A stretch of DNA of 37,449 nt. It comes from Pyrinomonadaceae bacterium. Its GTDB lineage: Bacteria > Acidobacteriota > Blastocatellia > Pyrinomonadales > Pyrinomonadaceae. A program made the position numbers and the translations under genes. The notes under the pieces are model-generated. The model was not told the DNA's origin. It saw nothing but the letters and a program-made list of their open reading frames with translations, and did no database searches. The stretch lies in contig JALHNX010000032.1 in assembly GCA_022843305.1 (NCBI GenBank), forward strand, positions 1 through 37,449, read 5' to 3'. Positions 9,801-16,817 of the stretch are shown in pieces. Each line of letters opens with the position of its first letter. Position 1 is the first letter of the stretch.

Positions 9801-10948
9801 TTGTCGGCGGTAAAGCGGACGAAGCTAAATATACAACCGAATACATCGTTTACGGCGGGGCTTTTTTGGCGGTCGGTTTGCATTTTTTATTTTGCAGTGC
9901 GGTTTGGAAAAGAATTTTCTGGCTGAATTTAACCGTCGGGATTTTGGCGGGTTGGTGGCTGATTCTGCTGGTCAGCAGTTTTCTTCTGCCCGGAGGTTCT
10001 TATTTATTTCTTTGGGCAGTATCGGGCGGCTTGATCGCTTGTTTGATTTTAATTCTCAGAAAGTCGAATTCAATATCCGATCCCGTTAATTTCAATGTTT
10101 TATTGCTCTTTTCAATTCCGGCATTACTGGTTTTTATCCCTTTGATCTATTTATTGAGCGAGGCTTTCGGTGAAAACTCGCTTTCGCCGGTGATGCTGCT
10201 GATAACACTTCTGATGACCACAATGGTTTCGTTCGGTTTTGTAATTTCAGAATCCCTGAAAAAAACCGTTCCGGCAATTTTCGGCATCGCGGCTTTAATA
10301 TTTTTGATAGTCGGGATCGTTCCCCGCACCAACGGCAAACAAACTCCGGCTTATAAAAATCTGTTTTTTGCCCAAAATGCAGATACCAACAAAGCCGTCT
10401 GGTCGAGTGTTGACGCGAAAGTTAATGATTGGACAAAGCTGTTTTTAAGCGAAAAGCCCGAAACCGGAAAAATCTCCGATGTGTTTCCTTCAAATTATTC
10501 TCAATTTTTATACAAATCGGCGCAAACCATCGAAAAATCCGCGCCGATTGTCGAACTGCTCGAAGAAAAAACGGTAGATGACATCCGAATTTTGAGATTC
10601 AAGCTGAGTTCCGCCCGAAAAGCTCCGGTTATTTACATATTTGCTCCGGCGGAAAATCAGATACAGAAAATTCAGTTTAAGAAAACAACTTTAAATCCCA
10701 ATGAATATCCGCCTCAAAAAGACGCGATTTACCGTAAATTGTTTACATATTTTGCAATTCCGCCGGAAGGTTTGGAATTTACAGTCGAAACGAAAAAAGA
10801 CACGCCTTTAAAACTGATCGCTACCGAGCAAACTTACGGTTTACCCGAATCAATTGAAAACAAACAGGTTGCTGTGCCGGAAAATATGATTTTCTCGGAC
10901 ATTATTTATAACAATTCAACTTTGATTTCAAAATCTTTTGAATTTTGA
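6809..10948 (+). CDS. ABC exporter (cyclic-peptide type) fused to an M28 zinc peptidase with membrane domain
   Basis: This 1,379-residue protein joins two machines in one uninterrupted frame. Residues 1-300 are an ABC exporter membrane domain with about six helices. Residues 325-540 are the ATPase: Walker A GGNGSGKT (365-372), signature LSQGQRKRL (458-466), Walker B FYIFDEWA (478-485) and the H-loop ITHD (514-517). The overall type is that of SyrD/PvdE transporters, which export nonribosomal peptides. A hydrophilic linker (about 545-610) leads to another membrane helix (about 616-637). Then comes an M28 peptidase (about 650-910) with a complete set of likely zinc ligands and catalytic residues: H735 and D737 in HYDS, D747 in GAGDNG, E780/E781 in DGEEE, E807 in NFEARG and H880 in NYHSALD. 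Residues 932-1172 hold about eight more helices, followed by a soluble tail to 1379. Peptidase plus membrane domain recalls Pff1-like membrane proteases. Counting helices, the peptidase should face the periplasm, where it could trim the exported product (inference). Confidence 0.93.
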   Translation: MLNLLRFLLKFSPKVVVIAIVSGVLSGISSAALIGVINSGINTPKEEKLTILFAFIGLGLVMLFAGIIAKISLILLSQSAVFELRLSLSKQIIEAPLKFLETYGGPRLIASLIDDVQIVAGTLLGIPALCINFATVLICLIYIGWLSFWVLGSVILFTVIGVVSYYTFLKMAWSYLQKARETQNKLFADFRALTQGTKELKLNQDRREAFFEQELEKTALTYRGFSTKGSQIYAGSDSWGQFLFITLIGLIIFGLPLIVETESAVLMGYVLALLYIMAPLEVMINFFPNIGRAQIALQQVQSLGLTLSEEFKEKKSETDQPHLPFKELNLRNTSYHYLSDHEEKGFQIGPLDLTIKAGETVFLVGGNGSGKTTLLKLLTGLYLPDEGTITLNGKKLTEENLNWYRSYFSAVFSDFYLFDKLLGLDNPLLDKAATNYLKKLQLGEKVTITNGSFSTLDLSQGQRKRLALLTSFLENKEFYIFDEWAADQDPIFKNIFYKELLPELKAKGKTLLVITHDDRYFSLADRVVKLDYGKLSEINPIDFPAIEGSRSIKELASNIKTDEFAETDLSLKTAKPIVTKKKQETYNELLGAGFVTGFFKDDLVKNEEKAEQKKSPLLTFASFILLGIVAFTAYTVVKTPSTVSANSQNTAFSTENAFAHVRQIANKKRPVGTTENEEVRNYIVDTAAKMGLQAEIISAETIEKIRDEIKGGTTKNIIIRIPGTDGKHKIAFNSHYDSTAYSYGAGDNGAAVGTMLETIRAIKAGNPLKNDLLFIFTDGEEETMLGARGLRDSTNLYQNIDLIFNFEARGTSGATIMFETSKNNNWLIQNLSASGANVLATSVSADLYELMPNITDFTIFKENNLKGLNFAFIGDGENYHSALDSLENLSHESIAHQGNYSLSLARHFGNSEVSKDETHDSVYFSLPGVFINYSENWVLPGTFLSFALLAAVLFFGVKKKKLTPKGIFLGFLSFFAVLLISLIVSLIVGFLAKFIFLIVGGKADEAKYTTEYIVYGGAFLAVGLHFLFCSAVWKRIFWLNLTVGILAGWWLILLVSSFLLPGGSYLFLWAVSGGLIACLILILRKSNSISDPVNFNVLLLFSIPALLVFIPLIYLLSEAFGENSLSPVMLLITLLMTTMVSFGFVISESLKKTVPAIFGIAALIFLIVGIVPRTNGKQTPAYKNLFFAQNADTNKAVWSSVDAKVNDWTKLFLSEKPETGKISDVFPSNYSQFLYKSAQTIEKSAPIVELLEEKTVDDIRILRFKLSSARKAPVIYIFAPAENQIQKIQFKKTTLNPNEYPPQKDAIYRKLFTYFAIPPEGLEFTVETKKDTPLKLIATEQTYGLPESIENKQVAVPENMIFSDIIYNNSTLISKSFEF
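8654..9540 (+). other. M28 peptidase part of the fused exporter (domain)
   Basis: This marks the segment from the linking membrane helix to the end of the peptidase fold (residues about 616-910 of the exporter gene). Spacing and sequence around the ligands (HYDS, GAGDNGA, DGEEE, NFEARG, YHSALD) match active M28 aminopeptidases, so the domain looks catalytic rather than decayed. Its natural substrate class is the N-terminus of peptides, which could be the fresh product or a pro-form of it. Confidence 0.85.
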
Positions 10949-10952
10949 AATC
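10924..10952 (+). repeat. Perfect 11-base inverted repeat across the stop codon
   Basis: GATTTCAAAAT (10924-10934) and ATTTTGAAATC (10942-10952) are exact reverse complements separated by 7 bases; the TGA stop (10946-10948) lies in the right arm. The stem is AT-rich and no T-run follows, so it is a weak terminator candidate at best. It may be an mRNA-stabilising hairpin between the exporter and the dioxygenase genes. Confidence 0.5.
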
Positions 10953-11081
10953 ATCACCCGAATTTTCAAAAAATGGCTGTCTCTGAATATTTAAACAACG
11001 ATCCGCACGGGGCAGGAACATAATTTCTTCAACTTCCAGCAACTTTATTCTTTAGAAAAAACTAAAAAAGGAAATAAAAAT

Positions 11082-12197
11082 ATGAAGGAGAATACTAACG
11101 AAGCCGCTCTCGGAAATGGTTTACACGATTCTTTATTTGAAGGATTTGCGTATATCGAATTATATGTCGGAAACGCGCATCAAGCCGTCCATTATTACCG
11201 CACCGCATACGGTTTCAAACCGATCGGTTTTATGGGAATGGAAACCGGAGTCCGCGACCGGGCTTCATATATATTAAGTCAAAATAACATAAAGCTCGTT
11301 ATAACCAGCCCGATTTCAAAAGATAATTCGATTGCCGAACATATTTACCGGCACGGCGATAGTGTCAAAGACATTGCCTTAAAAGTAAAAAATTGCGAGG
11401 AAACTTTCCAATATCTGATTGATAAAGGCGCACAGGCGGTCAGCCCGCCGCAAAGATTTTGTTTGGAAACAGGTCATATTATTTTAGCCACAGTCAAAAC
11501 TTTTGGTGAAAACGTGCATACTTTGGTCGAAGAACAAGGACAGGTTTTCGACCTTTTGCCGGGTTATGAAAGAGTAAATTTCAAACAGTTGATTAATCCC
11601 GAATTATTCGAAGTTGATCATTTGGCAATCTGTCTCGACGAAAAAACGCTTGATTTCTGGGTTGATTTTTACAAAGAAGTATTCGGCTTTTTTCAATCGC
11701 ATCAGGAAGACGTTTCGACCGAATACAGCGCGATGAACTCCAAAGTAGTGCAGGACGGATCAGAAAAAATCAAATTCGCTCTGATTGAACCCGCAAAAGG
11801 AAAAAGAAAATCGCAAATCGAAGAATTTTTAACTTATTACGCCGGTGCCGGCGTTCAGCACATTGCGTTTTCTTCAGCCAACATTGTCAGCTCGATCAAT
11901 ACTTTAAGAAAAGCGGGCATAGATTTTCTGATTCCCCCGAATACGTATTATGACCGTTTGGCAGAGCGAGTCGGCGAAGTTGACGTTTCGCTTGACGATC
12001 TGAAGAGTTACAACTTGTTGGTTGACCGTGACAAATGGGGGTATTTGATGCAGAGCTTTACAAAACCGGCGCAAACAATCCCGACGATGTTCTACGAGAT
12101 AATCCAGAGACATAATGCCAGAGGTTTCGGTGCGGGAAATATCAAAGCCCTTTTTGAAGCCGTCGAATTTGAACAATTGCGACGCGGAAATTTGTAA
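11082..12197 (+). CDS. hmaS: 4-hydroxymandelate synthase-like dioxygenase (HPPD family)
   Basis: The 371-residue protein has the two-domain vicinal-oxygen-chelate fold of enzymes acting on 4-hydroxyphenylpyruvate with Fe(II) and O2. The iron ligands are H180 (FEVDHLAI), H260 (AGVQHIAF) and E339 (MFYEIIQR), spaced 80 and 79 residues apart as in actinobacterial HmaS. The segment after the first histidine reads SAMNSKVVQ and then FALIEPA. HPPDs usually have P-x-N-E-P at this point, whereas HmaS has an aliphatic residue in place of the Asn, so hydroxymandelate rather than homogentisate is the favoured product. HmaS is the first step to 4-hydroxyphenylglycine, a typical NRPS unit, but the later enzymes (mandelate oxidase, HpgT aminotransferase) are not in the window. 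AAGGAAA at 11068-11074 is a good ribosome binding site. An ordinary tyrosine-degradation HPPD is the alternative, but the position inside an NRPS operon argues against it. Confidence 0.78.
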   Translation: MKENTNEAALGNGLHDSLFEGFAYIELYVGNAHQAVHYYRTAYGFKPIGFMGMETGVRDRASYILSQNNIKLVITSPISKDNSIAEHIYRHGDSVKDIALKVKNCEETFQYLIDKGAQAVSPPQRFCLETGHIILATVKTFGENVHTLVEEQGQVFDLLPGYERVNFKQLINPELFEVDHLAICLDEKTLDFWVDFYKEVFGFFQSHQEDVSTEYSAMNSKVVQDGSEKIKFALIEPAKGKRKSQIEEFLTYYAGAGVQHIAFSSANIVSSINTLRKAGIDFLIPPNTYYDRLAERVGEVDVSLDDLKSYNLLVDRDKWGYLMQSFTKPAQTIPTMFYEIIQRHNARGFGAGNIKALFEAVEFEQLRRGNL

Positions 12198-12297
12198 AAT
12201 CAACATTCCGACAAATTAACTGAAGACTGTCCGAAGCGGTAAAAAAAACATTTTAATAAAACAATTGCAGCCAAAATAGCCAGAGAGAATTCCGATT

Positions 12298-15200
12298 ATG
12301 AGAGAGCAAAAAGACATTTTTAAGGATTTAACGCCGACGCAGCGAGAGTTGTTAAGACTAAGAATGAGTCGGACAAGTAAAGAAAACATCAAAAAAAGAA
12401 ATATCGAAAGAAAGAGTCAGGAAGGAGTTCCGGCACCGCTTTCATTCGCGCAGACGCGCCTCTGGTTTTTGGAACAGCTCGAACCGGGAAATCCGACATA
12501 TAATATGCCGGTTGCCATCAAATTAACCGGAAAAATTGACCTTAGCGCGATTGAAAAAGCCGTCAACGAAATTCTTCAAAGACATCAGGTTTTACGAACG
12601 ACCTTCGTATTTCTTGACGAAACTCCGATGCAGGTAATCGTTCCTTACGAACCGATTCGTTTAGAGATCGAGGAAGTTACCGGAATCGAAGTCGGAGAAG
12701 AAAAAGCGGAAAAGATCAATGAAATAATTAATAAGGAATGCGTCAAGCCCTTTAGTTTATCGAAATCGCCGCTTTTGAGAGTCAAAATCATTAAATTAAA
12801 AGAAGACGAACAGATTCTTTTACTGATGATTCACCATATCGTTTCCGATGGCTGGTCTTTAGGAATTCTGGTTAGGGAATTGACGATTTTATACGACGCT
12901 TTTTCAAATAACAAGCCTTCGCCTTTACCCGAACTTCCTATTCAGTATGCGGATTTTTCGATTTGGCAAAGAGAAACCCTTCAGGGAGAAAAACTTCAGG
13001 AAGAAATCAATTACTGGAAAGAGAACCTCGCAGATAGCCCGACACTTTCGAGTTTTCCGACAGATTTTCAACGACCTCCGATTCAATCTTTAAGAGGCAC
13101 GACCATGCGAATTTCATTCGAACGCGAAATTACCGCCAGGATCAAAAATTACGCGAACGAGTTGAAGTTGACGAATTTTATGGTGTTGGCGGCGGTTTTG
13201 AATATTTTACTGCATAAATATTCGGGACAATCCGACATCGTTTTGGGAACTCCGATTGCGGGTCGCCGATTTGACGAAACCGAACCGCTCATCGGATTGT
13301 TTCTGAATAATCTTGTTCTGCGCACGGCAATTGACGAAAACGACAGCTTTAAAGATTTATTGATGAAGGTCAAAGAAGTTTGTTTGGGTGCTTATTCGCA
13401 TCAAGACGTGCCTTTTGAAAAATTGGTCGAAGAACTAAGCCCGGAAAGAACGATGAGTCATTCGCCGCTGTTTCAGGTGATGTTTTCACTACAGGCGGAA
13501 ATAAGCTCCGATGCGAAAAAGACGGATCTGGGAGATTTGCGAATCGAAGGGCTGGCAGCCGACACGGGAACTTCAAAATTCGACCTCACCTTTCAATTAC
13601 TCGAAAGCAGTGAACATTTTGCCGGCTTAGTCGAGTTCAACAGCGATTTGTTTCATCAGGAAACCATCGAGAGAATCAGCAATCATTTTAAAAATCTGAC
13701 GGAAACGGTCATAAAATTTCCGAACCGGAAAATTAGAGATTTGGAATTACTAAATGAAGCCGAACGCGAAGAAATAGTTTATGGACTGAACCGCACGGAC
13801 GGCAATTTTCCGAAAAACGATTTGATTGACGGGCTGATAAAAAAACAATCCGAAAAAACGCCGGATTCGCTTGCGCTGGTATGCGGAGAAAAAAGTTACA
13901 GTTACGCGCAATTGGATAAAATTACAAACCGGATTGCTCGTTATTTACTGAAAAAAGGCGTGGTTGCCGAAGATTTGATCGGAATTCATCTCAACCGGTC
14001 GGAAAAAATGATCGCGGCGATGTTGGGCGTTCTGAAAGCGGGCGGCGGATATGTGCCGCTTGATCCGGATTATCCGGTCGAGCGTTTGAAATATATGGTC
14101 GAAGATTCGGGAATGAAAATCGTCATCAGCGACACCGGAATCGGAATCAACGGGATTGAAGAAATCAAACTCGAAGCTGAATGGGAAGAAATCGGGAAAG
14201 AAAGCGACAAGTCTTTGGACACTGCTGAAACCGGTGCGCGCAACAGCGATCTGACCGCATATGTAATTTACACGTCAGGCTCGACCGGCAAACCTAAAGG
14301 CGTGGTAATTTCACACCGTAATGTGGTCAATTTTTTCAAGGCGATGGACGATAAATTAGGTTTTGACAAATCGGAAGTTTGGCTCGCGGTGACGAGTATT
14401 TCTTTCGACATCTCGGTTTTAGAAATATTTTGGACGCTCTCGCACGGGGCAAAGGTCGTTATTCAAAAAGACCGGCTCGGAGTAAGTAAATCGTCGAAAT
14501 CCAAAACCGCTTTTTCAGCTAAAAAAATGGAGTTCGGCTTATTTTATTTTGCTAACGACGAAATCAAGGATATGAAAAACGGTTACAGATTGTTGCTCGA
14601 GGGAGCAAAATACGCCGACCAAAATGGTTTTAAGGCAGTCTGGACACCGGAAAGACATTTTCACTCGTTCGGCGCGATTTATCCGAATCCGGCAATCACC
14701 AATGCCGCTTTAGCGACGATCACCAAAAACATCGAACTCCGCGCCGGAAGCGTCGTTTTGCCATTGCACAATGTTGTGCGCGTCGCCGAAGAATGGGCGG
14801 TGATTGATTTGCTTTCTGAGGGCAGAGCGGGAATTTCGTTCGCTTCGGGCTGGCACGCTGACGACTTTATTTTTGCTCCTGACAAATACGAAAGCAGAAA
14901 TTTGACGCTTTATGAAGATTTGGAAAAATTCCGACGGTTGTGGAAAGGTGAAAAACTGAAGTTCACGAACGGAACAGGGAACGAAATCGAAATTCAAACA
15001 TTTCCGCGTCCGGCAAACGAAGACATCCCGATTTGGATTACTTCAAGCGGAAATCCCGAAACTTTTCGGGTCGCGGGCGAAAAAGGACACAAACTTTTAA
15101 CCCATTTTTTGGTGCAAAACATTCAGGAACTCGAAGATAAAATCAAAATTTACCGCGATGCGTGGAAACAGCACAGCGGAAAATCGGGCGACGGTCACGT

Positions 15201-16815
15201 TACTTTGATGATTCATACTTTTGTTTCCGATGATCTTGATTTTGTCTCCGAAAATGCCCGCGAGCCTTTCAAAAATTATCTTCGCGGTTCACTTGGTTTG
15301 ATGAAAAATCTTTACCGGGGCATTGAGAAAGCCGGTGTCAAAACCGATTTTTCCGAAGATGACATCGAAGCACTTTTAGAATTTTCATTCAATCGTTATT
15401 TCCGCACCGCTTCGTTGATAGGAACGGTCGAAGATTGCGTTGACGTGATTAATGATTTGAAAGCCATCGGGGTTGACGAAGTGGCGTGTTTGATAGATTT
15501 CGGAGTAGAGCATCAAGTCGTTTTGAACAATCTGAAATTCCTGAAACAGGTGATGGATTTAACTAATCAAAAAAACACTGAAACCGACGACCGGGAAGAT
15601 TTAATCGAAACGGAAATTGAAGAAACCGTAATTTCACAAATAAAAAATCACAAAATAACGCATCTGCAATGCACGCCGTCTTTTATCCGAATGTTCGGAT
15701 TCGACCAAAATGCCGGCAAAGATTTGCAGTCATTGAAAAGATTACTGATTGGCGGCGAAGTCGTGCCGGCAAATTTGGTGAACGAATTAAGTAAAATTTC
15801 CGGTGCGCAAATTCACAATATGTATGGACCGACGGAAACAACGATCTGGTCAACCACCGCGCCGCTCGACACGAACGGCGACAGCATCACCATCGGGCAG
15901 CCAATCACGAACACGGAAGTTTATATTTTGGACAAATACTTGTTGCCGGTGCCGTATGGTGTAACAGGTGAAATCTATATCGGCGGCGAAGGCGTTGCCA
16001 GAGGCTATCGAAACCGACCCGCGCTGACGGCTTCAAAATTTATCCCGAATCCGTTTAAAGGCAAAGGCGAACGATTGTATCAGACGGGCGATCAGGCATT
16101 TTTCAGAACCGACGGAAAGATCGAATTTCTCGGCAGAGAAGATAATCAGGTCAAAATCAGAGGCTATAGAATCGAACCGGGCGAAATCGAAACGGTGCTT
16201 GAAAGTCTTTCGGGCATCACCCGCGCTGTCGTTACGGCTGATCGTGAGGCGGACGGAAACTCACGTTTAATTGCTTATCTGGTCGGAGAAAATGTTCCTG
16301 ATTCGACTGCGATCAGGGAATTTGCCCGCGAGAAGCTGCCCGAATATATGCTTCCGTCCATTTTTATAAAACTCGAAGAAATGCCGCTCACGCCGAACGG
16401 CAAGATTGACCGGAAAAATCTGCCGCGACCGGAAGAAGGCGACATTCGACGCGGAGTTTACGTTGCGCCGAGCGACATCACTCAGGAAATGCTCGCCGGT
16501 GTCTGGTCGGAAGTTTTGCGCGTCGAAAAAGTCGGCGTGACGGATAATTTCTTTGAACTCGGCGGGCATTCATTGCTTGCTACCTTACTGCTTTCGAGGA
16601 TACAAAAATTATTCAGCGTCGAATTGCCCTTGAGAGTAGTTTTTGAAAAACCGACAGTTGCCGAACAATCGGAATTTATTGTCAAAATGCAGGTCGAAGC
16701 CGTCGGAACGGATTCGTTAGCCCAACTGACGGAAGAAATTTCAAAGCTGAGTGACGAAGAAATTATGCTGCTCCTGCAAGAAGAAAAATCAATCTTAAAT
16801 GAAGAGGTAAGCTGA
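12298..16815 (+). CDS. NRPS module C-A(nested luciferase-like monooxygenase)-PCP, glycine-type
   Basis: The 1,505-residue protein is one elongation module. A leading helix (LTPTQRELLRLRM, 11-23) is followed by the C domain (about 45-490), active site HHIVSDGWS (H179, H180, D184). The A domain is split: its first part (about 505-735) carries YTSGSTGKPKG (668-678) and A4 FDIS (703-706), and its second part (about 1105-1375) carries NMYGPTE (1174-1180), the GRxDNQVKIRGYRIE-like region and NGKIDR (1367-1372). Between them lies an approximately 345-residue FMN-dependent luciferase-like monooxygenase. The specificity residues, read across the insertion, are D-I-L-Q-L-G-M-I-W-K, one change from the glycine code DILQLGLIWK. 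The PCP (about 1390-1460) has S1425. The tail LSDEEIMLLLQEE is docking-like. Myxothiazol MtaG has a comparable glycine module with nested oxygenase, so alpha-hydroxylation of carrier-bound glycine is the likely chemistry. The stop overlaps the next start by 1 base. Confidence 0.95.
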   Translation: MREQKDIFKDLTPTQRELLRLRMSRTSKENIKKRNIERKSQEGVPAPLSFAQTRLWFLEQLEPGNPTYNMPVAIKLTGKIDLSAIEKAVNEILQRHQVLRTTFVFLDETPMQVIVPYEPIRLEIEEVTGIEVGEEKAEKINEIINKECVKPFSLSKSPLLRVKIIKLKEDEQILLLMIHHIVSDGWSLGILVRELTILYDAFSNNKPSPLPELPIQYADFSIWQRETLQGEKLQEEINYWKENLADSPTLSSFPTDFQRPPIQSLRGTTMRISFEREITARIKNYANELKLTNFMVLAAVLNILLHKYSGQSDIVLGTPIAGRRFDETEPLIGLFLNNLVLRTAIDENDSFKDLLMKVKEVCLGAYSHQDVPFEKLVEELSPERTMSHSPLFQVMFSLQAEISSDAKKTDLGDLRIEGLAADTGTSKFDLTFQLLESSEHFAGLVEFNSDLFHQETIERISNHFKNLTETVIKFPNRKIRDLELLNEAEREEIVYGLNRTDGNFPKNDLIDGLIKKQSEKTPDSLALVCGEKSYSYAQLDKITNRIARYLLKKGVVAEDLIGIHLNRSEKMIAAMLGVLKAGGGYVPLDPDYPVERLKYMVEDSGMKIVISDTGIGINGIEEIKLEAEWEEIGKESDKSLDTAETGARNSDLTAYVIYTSGSTGKPKGVVISHRNVVNFFKAMDDKLGFDKSEVWLAVTSISFDISVLEIFWTLSHGAKVVIQKDRLGVSKSSKSKTAFSAKKMEFGLFYFANDEIKDMKNGYRLLLEGAKYADQNGFKAVWTPERHFHSFGAIYPNPAITNAALATITKNIELRAGSVVLPLHNVVRVAEEWAVIDLLSEGRAGISFASGWHADDFIFAPDKYESRNLTLYEDLEKFRRLWKGEKLKFTNGTGNEIEIQTFPRPANEDIPIWITSSGNPETFRVAGEKGHKLLTHFLVQNIQELEDKIKIYRDAWKQHSGKSGDGHVTLMIHTFVSDDLDFVSENAREPFKNYLRGSLGLMKNLYRGIEKAGVKTDFSEDDIEALLEFSFNRYFRTASLIGTVEDCVDVINDLKAIGVDEVACLIDFGVEHQVVLNNLKFLKQVMDLTNQKNTETDDREDLIETEIEETVISQIKNHKITHLQCTPSFIRMFGFDQNAGKDLQSLKRLLIGGEVVPANLVNELSKISGAQIHNMYGPTETTIWSTTAPLDTNGDSITIGQPITNTEVYILDKYLLPVPYGVTGEIYIGGEGVARGYRNRPALTASKFIPNPFKGKGERLYQTGDQAFFRTDGKIEFLGREDNQVKIRGYRIEPGEIETVLESLSGITRAVVTADREADGNSRLIAYLVGENVPDSTAIREFAREKLPEYMLPSIFIKLEEMPLTPNGKIDRKNLPRPEEGDIRRGVYVAPSDITQEMLAGVWSEVLRVEKVGVTDNFFELGGHSLLATLLLSRIQKLFSVELPLRVVFEKPTVAEQSEFIVKMQVEAVGTDSLAQLTEEISKLSDEEIMLLLQEEKSILNEEVS
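14527..15561 (+). other. Luciferase-like monooxygenase domain inserted in the A domain
   Basis: Residues about 744-1088 of the NRPS form a bacterial-luciferase-type TIM barrel. Family features visible are MEFGLFYFAND at the start, VWTPERHFHSFG, ASGWHADDF and the IWITSSGNPETF stretch. This is the family annotated as natural-product LLM or MupA-type. It sits after A4 (FDIS) and just before THLQCTPS, so both halves of the A domain are intact around it. Confidence 0.92.
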
Positions 16816-16817
16816 TG
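16803..16817 (+). promoter_or_regulatory. Translational coupling: AGAGG and overlapping TGATG
   Basis: AGAGG (16803-16807) lies 7 bases before the ATG at 16815, whose A is also the last base of the upstream TGA (16813-16815). The two NRPS proteins are therefore probably made in equal amounts and act one after the other. Confidence 0.7.

Noticed and set aside
11082..12197. Plain homogentisate-forming HPPD of tyrosine breakdown
   Set aside because: It lacks the P-x-N-E-P segment typical of HPPD, carries HmaS-like residues and sits in an NRPS operon; it remains a possible alternative.
14527..15561. Possibility that the luciferase-like domain is a separate gene or an assembly chimera
   Set aside because: The frame is continuous, the A-domain motifs before and after are intact and give a coherent glycine code, and nested oxygenases of this kind are known in NRPS A domains.
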